This document shows positions 40,383 to 49,894 of a stretch of 64,000 bases of DNA, one piece after another (the stretch's first letter is position 1; each line of letters begins with the position of its first letter). Source of the DNA: Denitratisoma sp. DHT3 (GTDB lineage Bacteria > Pseudomonadota > Gammaproteobacteria > Burkholderiales > Rhodocyclaceae). The notes under the pieces are model-generated. The model was given only the letters and a program-made list of their open reading frames with translations. It was not told the DNA's origin and searched no databases. Location: contig NZ_CP020914.1 in the NCBI RefSeq assembly GCF_007833355.1, forward strand, positions 2,962,047 to 3,026,046. Direction: 5' to 3'. A program made the translations under genes and the position numbers.

Positions 40383-41240
40383 TCACGTCGCGCCGCTGCT
40401 CGACAATGCCAGTGCCAGGTCGCGCTGGGCATCCACCAGCAGGGTATGCACGCGCCGGCTGTCGGCGCGCAGCACTTGCAGCTTGAGGCCGTCGAGCTGC
40501 ACCACCTCGTTGCGCTTGGGCAGACGGCCCAGTTGCTTGATGATCAGGCCGGCGACGGTGTCGCAGTCGGCGTCGGAGAATGTGGTGCCGAAGGCGCGGT
40601 TGAAGTCGGCGATTTCGGTGATCGCCTTGACCCGGTAGCGGCCGGCGTTGTCCAGCACGATGTTGTCGGCGGTCTCGTCGAAGTCGTATTCGTCCTCGAT
40701 GTCGCCGACGATCTGTTCCAGCACGTCCTCGATGGTGACCAGGCCCGCCACGCCGCCGTATTCGTCGACGACGATCGCCATGTGGTTGTGGTTGACGCGG
40801 AATTCCCGCAGCAGCACGTTGAGGCGTTTCGATTCGGGAATGAACACCGCCGGCCGCAGCGCGCTTTTGAGGTCGAACTCCTTGCCGGCGAAGTAGCGCA
40901 GCAGGTCCTTGGCCAGCAGGATGCCCACCACGTCGTCCTTGTTGGCACCGATGACGGGAAAGCGGGAATGGCTGGTTTCGATGATGAAGTTGGCGATGGC
41001 GACGGGAGCGTCGCTGACGTCCACCACGTCCATCTGGGAGCGGGGCACCATGATGTCGCGTACCGTGGCCTCGGAAACCGCCAGCGCGCCCTCCATCATC
41101 GACAGGGCGTCGGCATCGACCAGGCTGCGCTCGAAGGCGCGGTGCAGCAGTTCCAGAAGTTGTTCGCGGTCTTCCGGCTCCCGCAGCAGCAGGGCCGAAA
41201 GCCGCTCGATCAGTCGCGGGCGGCTACTGGAAGGGTCCAT
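40383..41240 (-). CDS. corC: CorC/HlyC-family CBS-domain protein
   Basis: 285 residues from MDPSSSRPRL at 41240. The layout is a short N-terminal helix, two CBS domains (TVRDIMVPRSQMDVVDV; VVDEYGGVAGLVTIEDVLEQIVGDIEDE) and a C-terminal CorC_HlyC transporter-associated domain (ITEIADFNRAFGTTF, DTVAGLIIKQLGRLPKRNE). The cytoplasmic family is associated with magnesium/cobalt efflux. It follows ybeY by 11 bp in the miaB-phoH-ybeY-corC train. Confidence 0.95.
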   Translation of the reverse strand: MDPSSSRPRLIERLSALLLREPEDREQLLELLHRAFERSLVDADALSMMEGALAVSEATVRDIMVPRSQMDVVDVSDAPVAIANFIIETSHSRFPVIGANKDDVVGILLAKDLLRYFAGKEFDLKSALRPAVFIPESKRLNVLLREFRVNHNHMAIVVDEYGGVAGLVTIEDVLEQIVGDIEDEYDFDETADNIVLDNAGRYRVKAITEIADFNRAFGTTFSDADCDTVAGLIIKQLGRLPKRNEVVQLDGLKLQVLRADSRRVHTLLVDAQRDLALALSSSGAT

Positions 41241-41251
41241 GACAAGAGCAG

Positions 41252-41740
41252 TTAAACATAAGGATCGGGGTAACCCAGCCGGGCCAGAATCTCGCGTTCG
41301 CGCCGTTCCATCAATTCCGCTTCCGCATCGCCGGCTTCGTGGTCGTAACCCTGTAAATGCAGCATACCATGCACGATCAGGTGGGCGAAGTGGGCGTCGG
41401 CGGCCTTGCCCTGCGCTTCGGCTTCCTTCAGCACCACGGGCAGGCACACCACCAGGTCGCCGATCGTGACCGGGTCGGCCTCGTAGGGAAAGGACAGCAC
41501 GTTGGTCGCGTAGTCCTTGCCGCGAAAATCGTGATTCAGTTGGCGGCCCTCCCCGGCATCGACGAAGCGCACGGTGACTTGTGCCGGGCCTTCGCAGGCG
41601 GCCTGCGCCCAGCGCCGGATGCGCGGACGCGAGGGCAGGGCGGGGAGAGCGGACAGGGTGTCGTCGGCGCAGGCGTACTGCACGGCGAGGGAAAGGGCGG
41701 GGCGTGCGGCGCCGGCGCTATTTTTCACCGCCGGTCCCAT
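41252..41740 (-). CDS. ybeY: Endoribonuclease YbeY
   Basis: A 162-residue zinc-dependent RNase for rRNA maturation and ribosome quality control. The zinc motif [11 protein letters not shown] is intact near the C-terminus, and the upstream [22 protein letters not shown] is diagnostic. The start at 41740 overlaps the end of phoH by 23 bp. Cytoplasmic. Confidence 0.95.
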   Translation of the reverse strand: MGPAVKNSAGAARPALSLAVQYACADDTLSALPALPSRPRIRRWAQAACEGPAQVTVRFVDAGEGRQLNHDFRGKDYATNVLSFPYEADPVTIGDLVVCLPVVLKEAEAQGKAADAHFAHLIVHGMLHLQGYDHEAGDAEAELMERREREILARLGYPDPYV

Positions 41741-42719
41741 GCCCCTCGGCCTGCGCGCGGCGCTTTTCCTCCATGATGTTCTTCTCGTACGCGGCGACGA
41801 TCCGCGCCACCAGCGGATGGCGCACCACGTCGGAAGCGTCGAAGTCGGTGAAGGCCAAGCCGCGCACGTCCTTGAGGATGCGGCGCGCCTCCGCCAGGCC
41901 GGACTTGTGGCCGCGCGGCAGGTCCACCTGGGTCACGTCGCCGGTGATCACGGCCTTGGCGCCGATGCCGATGCGGGTGAGGAACATCTTCATCTGTTCC
42001 GGCGTGGTGTTCTGCGCCTCGTCGAGGATGATGAAGGCGTGGTTCAGGGTGCGCCCGCGCATGTAGGCCAGCGGGGCGATCTCGATATGGCCCTTCTCGA
42101 ACAGGCGTCCCACCTTGTCGAAGCCCATCAGGTCGTAGAGCGCGTCGTAGAGCGGGCGCAGGTAGGGATCGACCTTCTGCGCCAAGTCGCCGGGCAGAAA
42201 GCCCAGGCGTTCGCCGGCTTCCACGGCGGGGCGGGTGAGCACGATGCGCTGCACCAGGTCGCGTTCGAAGGCATCCACCGCGCAGGCCACCGCCAGGTAG
42301 GTCTTGCCGGTACCGGCCGGGCCGATGCCGAAGGTGATGTCGTGTTCCTGGATCTGGCGCAGGTACTCGACCTGGTGGGGGGTGCGGCCGTGCAGATCGT
42401 TGCGGCGGGTGATCAGGCCCGCCGGCGGCAGCGGCGGCCGGCCGCGGTTGGCGATTTCCACCAGGCCCAGTTGGATGTCCTCGATGCCGATCGGCTCGCC
42501 GCAGAGCTCGTAGAAATGCTCCAGGGCCTGGGCCGCCAGCCGCGCCTGGGCGGGCTCGCCGCCGATGCGGCAGACTTCGCCGCGGCGGGCGATGGTGACG
42601 TCGAAGGCCGTGGCGATCTGGCGCAGGTTCTCATCGAGCGGACCGCACAGATTGGCCAGCCGGGCGTTGTCCACCGGCTGCAGCGTCACGTCGACAGTCC
42701 TGTTGCGCGGCGCGGTCAC
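41718..42719 (-). CDS. ybeZ: PhoH-family (YbeZ) ATPase
   Basis: A 333-residue cytoplasmic P-loop ATPase. It has a short N-terminal KH-like region and then the ATPase with Walker [14 protein letters not shown]. Other family blocks visible are [32 protein letters not shown] ([12 protein letters not shown]), Walker [22 protein letters not shown] and [11 protein letters not shown]. The usual partner of YbeY in RNA metabolism, encoded next. It overlaps miaB by 4 bp. Confidence 0.95.
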   Translation of the reverse strand: MTAPRNRTVDVTLQPVDNARLANLCGPLDENLRQIATAFDVTIARRGEVCRIGGEPAQARLAAQALEHFYELCGEPIGIEDIQLGLVEIANRGRPPLPPAGLITRRNDLHGRTPHQVEYLRQIQEHDITFGIGPAGTGKTYLAVACAVDAFERDLVQRIVLTRPAVEAGERLGFLPGDLAQKVDPYLRPLYDALYDLMGFDKVGRLFEKGHIEIAPLAYMRGRTLNHAFIILDEAQNTTPEQMKMFLTRIGIGAKAVITGDVTQVDLPRGHKSGLAEARRILKDVRGLAFTDFDASDVVRHPLVARIVAAYEKNIMEEKRRAQAEGHGTGGEK

Positions 42720-44053
42720 GATTCCCGGATCCGAAGCTCGCCGCGCAGGCTGTGCGGCAGCGCGGCGGTGATGGTGAGTTCGATGAACTGGCCGATCAGT
42801 CGTGGGTGGCCGGGGAAGTTCACCACCCGGTTGTTGTCGGTGCGGGCGGCGAGTTCGCTGGCATCCTTCTTCGCGTGGCCTTCCACCAGCACCCGCTGCA
42901 CCGTGCCCACCATGGCACGGGAGATCTCCAGCGCCTTGGCCTCGATGTGCTGCTGGACGCGGATCAGGCGCCGGGTCTTGACCTCTTCCGGCGTCTCGTC
43001 GGCCATCTCCGCCGCCGGCGTGCCGGGGCGGGGGCTGTAGATGAAAAAGAAGCTGTTGTCGAAGCCGACGTCCTCGATCAGCTTCATGGTCTTCTCGAAA
43101 TCCTCTTCCGTCTCGCCGGGGAAACCGACGATGAAGTCGGACGAGAGTGAAATGTCCGGCCGCGCCGCCCGCAGCTTCCTGACGATGGACTTGTACTCCA
43201 GCACCGTGTAGCCGCGCTTCATCGCCGCCAGCACGCGGTCCGAGCCGGACTGCACCGGCAGGTGCAGGTGGGAGACCAGCTTCGGCACCCGGCCGTAGAC
43301 GTCGATCAGGCGCTGGCTCATCTCGCGGGGATGGGAGGTGGTGTAGCGGATGCGCTCGATGCCGGGCATCTCGGCGATGGTCTCGATCAGGAAGGCCAGG
43401 TCGGCGGTCTCGTCGCCGCCTTCCATCGTGCCGCGGTAGGCATTCACGTTCTGTCCCAGGAGGGTCACTTCCTTGACGCCCTGCTGCGCCAGGCCGGCCA
43501 CTTCGGTCAGGATGTCCTCCATCGGCCGGGAGACTTCCTCGCCGCGGGTGTAGGGCACGATGCAGAAGGTGCAGAACTTGGAGCAGCCTTCCATGATGGA
43601 GACGAAGGCCGCCGTGCCCTCGACCTTGGCGGCGGGCAGATGGTCGAACTTCTCGATCTCGGGGAAGGAGATGTCCACCTGCGACTTGCCGCTCTCGCGC
43701 CGTGCGGCGATCAGTTGGGGCAGGCGGTGCAGGGTCTGCGGACCGAACACCAGGTCGACATACGGCGCCCGCTTGACGATGGCGTCACCTTCCTGGCTCG
43801 CCACGCAGCCGCCGACGCCGATCAGCAGCCCGGGATTCTTCTGTTTCAGGTGACGGACCCGGCCCAGGTCGTGGAACACCTTCTCCTGCGCCTTCTCGCG
43901 CACCGAGCAGGTGTTGAACAGGATGATGTCGGCTTCTTCGGGGTCGTCGGTCTTGACCGTGCCTTCGCCGGCGGCGAGCACGTCCGCCATCTTGTCGGAA
44001 TCGTATTCGTTCATCTGGCACCCGAAGGTACGGATGAACACTTTCTTGGTCAT
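42716..44053 (-). CDS. miaB: tRNA-2-methylthio-N6-dimethylallyladenosine synthase
   Basis: A 445-residue radical-SAM methylthiotransferase acting on i6A37 of tRNA. The N-terminal domain has the three Fe-S Cys ([31 protein letters not shown]). The radical-SAM cluster is [15 protein letters not shown], preceded by FVSIMEG, and a C-terminal TRAM-like domain ends the protein. First of the miaB-ybeZ-ybeY-corC set, 33 bp after nudB. Confidence 0.96.
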   Translation of the reverse strand: MTKKVFIRTFGCQMNEYDSDKMADVLAAGEGTVKTDDPEEADIILFNTCSVREKAQEKVFHDLGRVRHLKQKNPGLLIGVGGCVASQEGDAIVKRAPYVDLVFGPQTLHRLPQLIAARRESGKSQVDISFPEIEKFDHLPAAKVEGTAAFVSIMEGCSKFCTFCIVPYTRGEEVSRPMEDILTEVAGLAQQGVKEVTLLGQNVNAYRGTMEGGDETADLAFLIETIAEMPGIERIRYTTSHPREMSQRLIDVYGRVPKLVSHLHLPVQSGSDRVLAAMKRGYTVLEYKSIVRKLRAARPDISLSSDFIVGFPGETEEDFEKTMKLIEDVGFDNSFFFIYSPRPGTPAAEMADETPEEVKTRRLIRVQQHIEAKALEISRAMVGTVQRVLVEGHAKKDASELAARTDNNRVVNFPGHPRLIGQFIELTITAALPHSLRGELRIRES

Positions 44054-44086
44054 GGGGAATCGAAAAACTGCGGGGGAATGAATGAA

Positions 44087-44560
44087 TTATACGTCTGCGC
44101 CGCAGGCGGTGAGGACGGGCAGCATCTCGGGCAACATCAGGATCGCGTCGCGGTTGCTCCAGGAGAAGCAGGCCGCCGCCGCCTCGCGCCAGGGCAGCCA
44201 GCGCTGATCCCGGTGCTCGTCGGGCGCCACGGCGACCGGGATGGCGTTGGGCAGGCACAGGCTGAACACGTGCTCCTGGTTGTGGCTGACGCCCGGCGCG
44301 TAGCGATGGCGCCACTGGAGAAAGATTTCATAGCGGTTGCTGATGCGCCAGTCGCGCAGGTCCATGGCCTGCGCTGCGATGCCGGTTTCCTCGCGCACTT
44401 CGCGCAGGGCGGTGGCGGCCAGGGTTTCGTCGCCCTCCTGGCTGCCGGTGACCGACTGCCAGAAATCCGGATGGTTGGCGCGTTCCAGCAGCAGCACCTC
44501 CAAGGCCGGGGTATGGATCACCACCAGCACCGACACCGGGCGCTTGAAGCTCATGGTCAT
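44087..44560 (-). CDS. nudB: Dihydroneopterin triphosphate diphosphatase (Nudix)
   Basis: 157 residues of the Nudix superfamily. N-terminal KRPVSVLVVIHTPALEVLLLERANHPDFWQSVTGS is characteristic of NudB (folate pathway). The Nudix box runs from GSQEGDETLAATALREVREETG. The ATG at 44560 overlaps the barstar stop by 4 bp; a second Met two codons later is possible. Its tight link to aspS is common in this group, here interrupted by the RNase/barstar pair. Confidence 0.9.
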   Translation of the reverse strand: MTMSFKRPVSVLVVIHTPALEVLLLERANHPDFWQSVTGSQEGDETLAATALREVREETGIAAQAMDLRDWRISNRYEIFLQWRHRYAPGVSHNQEHVFSLCLPNAIPVAVAPDEHRDQRWLPWREAAAACFSWSNRDAILMLPEMLPVLTACGADV

Positions 44561-45003
44561 CGTGGGATTGGCGGTAGCCAGGCCAGGCCGTCGGCGCGCA
44601 GGTCGACGAAGCACCAGAAGGCGACGCCCTGTTCGCGCCATTCGGCGGCGGCGTCGGCGAAGACCTGGAGGGTGGCGACGAAATCCGCCTCGGCGCGGCC
44701 GTGGATGCCGTCGCAGTGATCCAGCAGTACCAGATAGCCCTCGCCCGGCTGCCAGCCCAGGTCGGCCAGGCAGTCCAGCAGCGCGTCCAGATTGCGACCG
44801 AACCACTCGGGGAACGCCATGGCCCGGCCGATCGCCGTCAGCAGTCCGTCCTTGTCCGCGACGGCGGCCAGGTCCACCGGGAACACCACGTAGCCGTCGG
44901 CTTTCGCCGCCTCGACCAGGGCCGCGCGGCCGTCGGCGGGGAGGTGATAGACCCCGGCGTGGGCGACTTGCCGCAGCAGTTCCCGCAGATCTGTGTGGCT
45001 CAT
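44557..45003 (-). CDS. Barstar-family ribonuclease inhibitor
   Basis: A 148-residue cytoplasmic protein. The barstar core is clear: AFPEWFGRNLDALLDCLADLGW (about 63-84, with the acidic residues that plug the RNase active site) and then GYLVLLDHCDGI. It overlaps by 4 bp both the secreted RNase gene upstream and nudB downstream. Inhibitor and enzyme are therefore made from one message, and the inhibitor protects the cell before export of the RNase. Confidence 0.9.
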   Translation of the reverse strand: MSHTDLRELLRQVAHAGVYHLPADGRAALVEAAKADGYVVFPVDLAAVADKDGLLTAIGRAMAFPEWFGRNLDALLDCLADLGWQPGEGYLVLLDHCDGIHGRAEADFVATLQVFADAAAEWREQGVAFWCFVDLRADGLAWLPPIPR

Positions 45004-45350
45004 GGGCGGATGCTCAGGAAATGGCGATAGTGATCGGGGCTGTAGTAACGCTCGCCATCGCCGCCGGCGACGATGCGCCGCGCGCCGCGGTCGCGGCTGC
45101 CAGGAGTGGGCACGGTGTACTCCCGGTAATAGTCGCGCGGCGCCGCGGGCAGGCGCCGCTCACGGTTGCCGAAGACGATGCCGTCGCGGCGGTAGGGGAA
45201 GGGGCCGTCCTCGTCGATCAGGCGCAGCGTCTGGCGCGCCTCGGGCGGCAAGTCCTGGTACGCGATCGCGCGGATTTCCCGCGCCGCGGCCGGCCCCAGC
45301 AGGGCGGCCAGCAGCAGGGCGAGGAAAAGCCGCAGCAGTCCGGCCATCAA
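45000..45350 (-). CDS. Secreted barnase-type guanyl-preferring ribonuclease
   Basis: A 116-residue protein with a signal peptide ([19 protein letters not shown]) and a mature domain of about 93 residues. It follows barnase closely in order: FGNRERRLP (barnase FSNREGKLP), YYREYTV with the catalytic Glu, [13 protein letters not shown] with the active-site Arg pair, and the final [12 protein letters not shown] with the catalytic His (barnase TTDHYQTFTKIR). It lacks part of the barnase N-terminus. It overlaps aspS by 4 bp and barstar by 4 bp. Likely an exported nuclease, for nutrition or competition. Confidence 0.88.
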   Translation of the reverse strand: MMAGLLRLFLALLLAALLGPAAAREIRAIAYQDLPPEARQTLRLIDEDGPFPYRRDGIVFGNRERRLPAAPRDYYREYTVPTPGSRDRGARRIVAGGDGERYYSPDHYRHFLSIRP

Positions 45351-47146
45351 CCCTTGCCGACTTCCACCTGGGTTTCCACTTTCTGCCGCAGGCGCACGTG
45401 CAGTTCGCGCAGCTGCTTCTCATCCACGCTGGACGGTGCGTCGGTGAGCAGGCACTGGGCGCGCTGGGTCTTGGGGAAAGCGATCACGTCGCGGATGGAT
45501 TCGGCGCCGGTCATCATGGTGACGATGCGGTCCAGGCCGAAGGCCAGGCCGCCGTGGGGGGGTGCGCCGTACTTGAGGGCGTCGAGCAGGAAGCCGAACT
45601 TCGTCTGCTGTTCCTCGGGACCGATCGCCAGTGCCTCGAACACCTTGGCCTGGACGTCGGCCTTGTGGATCCGCACCGAGCCGCCGCCGATCTCCCAGCC
45701 GTTCAGGGCCAGGTCGTAGGCCTTGGCCAGGCACTGGCCCGGGTCGGTCTGGAGGAATTCCTCGTGGCCGTCCTTGGGCGCCGTGAAGGGGTGGTGGCAG
45801 GCGGTCCAGCGACGGTCCTCCTCGTCGTACTCGAACATCGGGAAGTCCACCACCCAGACCGGCTCCCAGGCCTTGCCGTTCATGTAGCCCTTCTCGTGGC
45901 CGAGCTTGACGCGCAGCGCGCCCAGCGCGTCGTTGACGATCTTGGTTTTGTCGGCGCCGAAGAAGATCAGGTCGCCGTTCTGGGCGCCGGTGCGCTCCAT
46001 GATGATCTGCAGCGCCCGCTCGTGGAGGTTCTTGACGATGGGGGATTGCAGACCGGTCTCGTTCAACTGGCTGGCGTCGTTGACCTTGATGTAGGCCAGA
46101 CCCTTGGCGCCGTAAATCTTGACGAACTCGGTGTAGCCGTCGATCTCGCCGCGCGACAGGCCGGCGCCATTGGGAATGCGCAGGGCGGCGACGCGGCCGC
46201 CGGAGGTGGCGGGGCCGGAGAAGACCTTGAAGGCGACGTCGGCCACCGCGTCGGTGACGTCGGTGAGTTCCAGGGTGACGCGCAGGTCGGGCTTGTCGGA
46301 GCCGAAGCGGCGCATGGCTTCCGCGTAGGTGATGCGCGGGAAGGGGCTGGGCAACTCGACGGCCAGCGTCTGCTGGAACACCGTGCGGATCATCTCCTCC
46401 ATCAGCGCGGTGATCTGTCCCTCGCCCATGAAGGAGGTCTCGATATCGACCTGGGTGAACTCGGGCTGGCGGTCGGCGCGCAGGTCCTCGTCGCGGAAGC
46501 ACTTGGTGATCTGGTAGTAGCGGTCGTAGCCGGCCACCATCAGGAGCTGCTTGAACAGCTGCGGCGACTGGGGCAGGGCGAAGAACTGGCCGGGGTGCAC
46601 GCGGGAGGGCACCAGGTAGTCGCGGGCGCCTTCCGGAGTGCTCTTGGTCAGCATCGGGGTTTCCACGTCCACGAAGCCGTTGTCGTCGAGGAAGCGGCGG
46701 AAGGCGCGGGCCACCTGGTAGCGCAGCATCAGGTTCTTCTGCATCTGGGGGCGGCGCAGGTCGATCACGCGGTGGGTCAGGCGCACGTTTTCCGAGAGGT
46801 TCTCGTCGTCGAGCTGGAACGGGGGCGTGACGGCGGCGTTGAGGATCTCGATCTCATGGCAAAGCACTTCGATCTCGCCGGAGGCCAGGTTGGGATTCTC
46901 GGTGCCGGCCGGGCGGCGGCGCACCTTGCCGGTGATCTTGAGTACGAACTCGCTGCGCACGGTCTCGGCGCGGCTGAACATCTCGGCGCGGTCCGGGTCG
47001 CAGACCACCTGGGCCAGGCCTTCGCGGTCGCGCAGGTCGATGAAGATCACGCCGCCATGGTCGCGGCGGCGGTGCGCCCAGCCGCAAAGGGTGACGATCT
47101 GATCGGTAAGGCCGGCATTCAGTTGGCCGCAGTAGTGGGTACGCAT
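45347..47146 (-). CDS. aspS: Aspartate--tRNA ligase
   Basis: 599 residues, the normal bacterial length. The N-terminal OB-fold anticodon domain ([40 protein letters not shown]) is followed by the class II catalytic core: motif 2 [21 protein letters not shown], the bacterial GAD insertion (about 300-415) and motif 3 [13 protein letters not shown]. Cytoplasmic. The aspS message continues into the RNase/barstar pair without a gap. Confidence 0.97.
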   Translation of the reverse strand: MRTHYCGQLNAGLTDQIVTLCGWAHRRRDHGGVIFIDLRDREGLAQVVCDPDRAEMFSRAETVRSEFVLKITGKVRRRPAGTENPNLASGEIEVLCHEIEILNAAVTPPFQLDDENLSENVRLTHRVIDLRRPQMQKNLMLRYQVARAFRRFLDDNGFVDVETPMLTKSTPEGARDYLVPSRVHPGQFFALPQSPQLFKQLLMVAGYDRYYQITKCFRDEDLRADRQPEFTQVDIETSFMGEGQITALMEEMIRTVFQQTLAVELPSPFPRITYAEAMRRFGSDKPDLRVTLELTDVTDAVADVAFKVFSGPATSGGRVAALRIPNGAGLSRGEIDGYTEFVKIYGAKGLAYIKVNDASQLNETGLQSPIVKNLHERALQIIMERTGAQNGDLIFFGADKTKIVNDALGALRVKLGHEKGYMNGKAWEPVWVVDFPMFEYDEEDRRWTACHHPFTAPKDGHEEFLQTDPGQCLAKAYDLALNGWEIGGGSVRIHKADVQAKVFEALAIGPEEQQTKFGFLLDALKYGAPPHGGLAFGLDRIVTMMTGAESIRDVIAFPKTQRAQCLLTDAPSSVDEKQLRELHVRLRQKVETQVEVGKG

Positions 47147-47207
47147 GGCTTGTCCAAAAAATGAAAAACCGCCTGGCGGCGGGGTTGCGGGCTAGGGTAT
47201 TCGAAAC

Positions 47208-47849
47208 CTATTCGTTCTGGGCGTGGCCGAGGGGGTTGCTCATCGGCGGGGCGACGACGCCCATGGAAATGATGTACTTGAGCGCCTCGTCGACGCTCAT
47301 GTCCAGCTCGATCACATCGGCCTTGGGCATCATCAGGAAAAAGCCGGAGGTGGGGTTGGGCGTGGTCGGCACATAGACGCTGACCCACTCGCCCTGCAGG
47401 TAATTCACCACGTCGCCGCCGGGCTGGCCGGTCAGGAAGGCGATGGTCCAGCTGCCCTTGCGCGGATATTCGACCAGTAGGGCCTTGCGGAAGGCTTCGC
47501 CGCTGGAGGAGAAGAGGGTGTCGGAGACCTGCTTGACGCTGTAGTAGACCGACTTCACCACCGGGATGCGGGCCAGCAGGCCCTCCCAGAAACGGATCAG
47601 GCGCTGGCCGATGATGTTGGCGGTCACCAGGCCGGTGACGAACACCACCAGCAGGGTCAACAGCACGCCGAGCCCCGGCACGTAGAAGCCGAGCAACCGC
47701 TCCGGCCGCAGATCGTGCGGCAGCAGCAGCAGGGATTGATCCATGGTGCGGACGATCGCCGCCAGCACCCAGGCGGTGATCGCCACGGGTACCCAGATCA
47801 GGAGGCCGGTGATGAAATATTTTTTCAAGTCAGCCGCACGACGTGGCAT
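47208..47849 (-). CDS. DUF502-family inner-membrane protein
   Basis: A 213-residue protein with two strong transmembrane helices (about 12-31 and 57-80). The family landmarks are LKKYFITGLLIWVPVAIT, GLVTANIIGQRLIRFWEGLLARIPVVKSVYYSVKQVSDTL and PNPTSGFFLMMPKADVIELDMSVDEALKYIISMGVV. The family is uncharacterised but regularly precedes aspS. The Met at 47849 overlaps fmdB by 20 bp; TTG at residue 8 could be the true start. Confidence 0.92.
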   Translation of the reverse strand: MPRRAADLKKYFITGLLIWVPVAITAWVLAAIVRTMDQSLLLLPHDLRPERLLGFYVPGLGVLLTLLVVFVTGLVTANIIGQRLIRFWEGLLARIPVVKSVYYSVKQVSDTLFSSSGEAFRKALLVEYPRKGSWTIAFLTGQPGGDVVNYLQGEWVSVYVPTTPNPTSGFFLMMPKADVIELDMSVDEALKYIISMGVVAPPMSNPLGHAQNE

Positions 47850-48105
47850 TGGGCGTGGCGCTGGGACAGGCGCCGGTGCCGCCCTGGCAGGGCGGCGGGT
47901 TGTCGTTCTTGGGCGCGGGTGCGCCGCCCTTGAAGTCGGTGGCGTACCAGCCGCTGCCCTTGAGCTGGAAACCGGCGGCGGTCAATTGTTTGCTGAAACT
48001 TTCCTGTTTGCACTCGGGACAGGTCGTGAGCGGCGCGTCACTCATCTTCTGCATGACGTCCTTCTCGTGACCGCAATTCCCGCAGCGATAAGCGTAGATG
48101 GGCAT
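47830..48105 (-). CDS. FmdB-family zinc-ribbon protein
   Basis: A 91-residue protein with the family start MPIYAYRCGNCGHEKDVMQ and the second half of the zinc ribbon TTCPECKQESFSKQ. The aromatic motif FQLKGSGWYATDF follows, with a variable Pro/Gly/Ser tail. The family is named from FmdB, a proposed regulator next to formamidase; the function is unknown in most genomes. First gene of the long aspS train. The IS element lies about 110 bp upstream. Confidence 0.92.
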   Translation of the reverse strand: MPIYAYRCGNCGHEKDVMQKMSDAPLTTCPECKQESFSKQLTAAGFQLKGSGWYATDFKGGAPAPKNDNPPPCQGGTGACPSATPNATSCG

Positions 48106-48213
48106 AGGCAGCTCCGCGAAAAGGGGCGAATTATAGCGTAAGGGCCTCTGGCGAAAGGGTTTCGCACAAGGCCGCCCCGCATGGCATGCGACATCAGATG
48201 GGGACGGCTGGCG

Positions 48214-49037
48214 CTAGGGTCTGTTCACAGTATCGGATTTGTGTTTACATCCTGGAATTTGGACGTAAGCAATGGATCGGGACATGTTGAGCGATGCACA
48301 GTGGGCGCGGATTTCGGAGTTGTTGCCAGGGAAGCCCACGGACAAGGGAGGGCGTGCCGTGGATAACCGTTTATTTGTTGAGGCGGTGCTATACACCGCC
48401 CGGGTAGGCAACCCCTGGCGTGATTTGCCGCCGAAGTTTGGCAACTGGCACTCTGTGTATGTGCGCTTTGCACGATGGGAAGCCAATGGGGTTTGGTCGC
48501 GAGTGGCCGAGGCCCTCCGAGGAGAAGCAGACCTGGAAGAGCTCTTCATCGACTCGACAGTGGTACGTGCGCACCAGCACTCAGCGGGCGCATCAAAAAA
48601 AACGGTGGCGATCAGGCGATCGGTCGGTCGCGTGGCGGACTGACCACCAAGATCCATGCGTGCGTGGATGCCCTGGGTAATCCGCTGCGCCTGATCCTCA
48701 CCGGTGGTCAGGTGGCCGACATTACGCAAGGCCCCGCACTGGTCGATGCCTTGGTTACCGACGCAGTGGTCGCCGACAAGGGATACGACAGCAACGCGTT
48801 TGTCGACACCATCGCCCGCATGGGCGCTGAGGCCGTCATTCCACCCCGCAGCAATCGCCCCACGCCGCGTGAGTTCGACCGAGAGCGCTACAAGGCGCGT
48901 AACCTGGTCGAGCGATTCTTCAATCGGCTCAAGCAATTTCGCCGACTCGCCACACGTTACGACAAGCTCGCCAACCGCTTCAATGCATTCTTGCATCTGG
49001 CATGCACCTATATCTGGCTACTGTGAACACGCTCTAG
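48214..49037 (+). mobile_element. IS5-type insertion sequence (IS427-like group)
   Basis: About 820 bp. Imperfect terminal inverted repeats share TGTTCACAGTA: GGTCTGTTCACAGTA at the left end (48218 on) and, on the opposite strand, AGCGTGTTCACAGTA at the right end (from 49033 back). CTAG flanks both sides (48214-48217 and 49034-49037), consistent with a CTAG or TA target duplication. The right CTAG includes the pilD stop codon. It encodes one transposase in two frames joined at an A-run. Confidence 0.88.
48272..49026 (+). CDS. IS5-family transposase in two frames joined by -1 frameshifting
   Basis: The first frame (48272-48643) gives the N-terminal IS5 domain: SDAQWARISELLPGKPTDKGG, WRDLPPKFGNWHSVYVRFARW and FIDSTVVRAHQHSAG with the first catalytic Asp. 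At a run of eight A (48595-48602) the reading moves one base back. The -1 frame then continues GGLTTKIHACVDALGNPLRL, VADKGYDS (second Asp) and NLVERFFNRLKQFRRLATRYDK (catalytic Glu) to TGA 49026. Such slippage is usual in the IS427 group, so the element looks intact and active rather than broken. Confidence 0.88.
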
Positions 49038-49894
49038 AGCAAGAGGCCCAGCCAGGCGCGGTTCAGGTCGGCGCCCCAGAACAGGGCGATCACGCCGGCG
49101 GCCGCCAGATAGGGGCCGAAAGGGATGGGAACGTTGCGGCCGTGGCGGGCGAGAACGATCAGCAGGATGCCCACCAGCGCGCCGACGAAGGAGGAGAGCA
49201 GGATCGTCAAAGGCAGCATCTGCCAGCCCAGCCAGGCGCCGATGGCGGCCAGCAGCTTGAAATCCCCGTAGCCCATGCCCTCCTTGCCGGTGGCGAGCTT
49301 GAATCCCCAATACACCAGCCATAGTGACAAATAGCCGGCCATGGCGCCGATCACGGCGCTGGGCAGGCTGGTGAAGGTGCCGCCCAGGTTGAACAGCAGG
49401 CCGGCCCAGAGCAGGGGCAGGGTGATGTCGTCGGGCAGGAGCTGGGTGTCGAAGTCGATCCAGGTCAGGGCGATGGCGGCCGCCAGGAACAGCAGGGCGC
49501 CGGCCAGCGACCAGCCGGGGCCCAGTTTCCAGGCGGCCAGGGCGAACAGCGCGCCGGTCAGGGCTTCCACCAGGGGGTAGCGCGGGCTGATCGGTGCCCG
49601 GCAGGCCCGGCAACGTCCTTTGAGGAACAGCCAGCTCAGGAGCGGGATGTTCTCCAGGGCGGAGATGGCGTGGCCGCAGGCCGGGCAGCGCGAGGCCGGC
49701 CGGGAGAGGGACAGCGGCTCGCCGGCCGGCAATTCTTCGCCCCGCAGTTCGGCGCACTGGATGGCCCAGTCGCGTTCCATCATTTTTGGCAGGCGATGGA
49801 TCACGACATTCAGGAAACTGCCGACGATCAGTCCCAGCAAGGCGCAAACGCCGATCCAATAGGCGGGGGGCAGAAGGAGCAGGTTTTGCATCAA
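49034..49894 (-). CDS. pilD: Type IV prepilin leader peptidase/methyltransferase
   Basis: A 286-residue polytopic inner-membrane protein that cleaves and methylates type IV prepilins. The N-terminal domain has the four-Cys zinc loop (RCPACGHAIS, GRCRACRAPIS). The two catalytic Asp of the peptidase lie in ALTWIDFDTQLLPDD and KEGMGYGDFKLLAA. About eight helices. The stop codon TAG lies inside the CTAG at the right end of the IS element, so insertion left the protein whole. It overlaps pilC by 4 bp. Confidence 0.95.
   Translation of the reverse strand: MMQNLLLLPPAYWIGVCALLGLIVGSFLNVVIHRLPKMMERDWAIQCAELRGEELPAGEPLSLSRPASRCPACGHAISALENIPLLSWLFLKGRCRACRAPISPRYPLVEALTGALFALAAWKLGPGWSLAGALLFLAAAIALTWIDFDTQLLPDDITLPLLWAGLLFNLGGTFTSLPSAVIGAMAGYLSLWLVYWGFKLATGKEGMGYGDFKLLAAIGAWLGWQMLPLTILLSSFVGALVGILLIVLARHGRNVPIPFGPYLAAAGVIALFWGADLNRAWLGLLL

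Noticed and set aside
44557..45350. RNase/barstar pair as an intracellular toxin-antitoxin or abortive-infection module
   Set aside because: The RNase has a clear signal peptide, so it should act outside the cytoplasm; the barstar is better seen as self-protection.
48272..49026. Transposase as a frameshifted pseudogene
   Set aside because: The shift occurs at an A8 run in the -1 direction, as in programmed slippage of this IS group, and all DDE residues are present.
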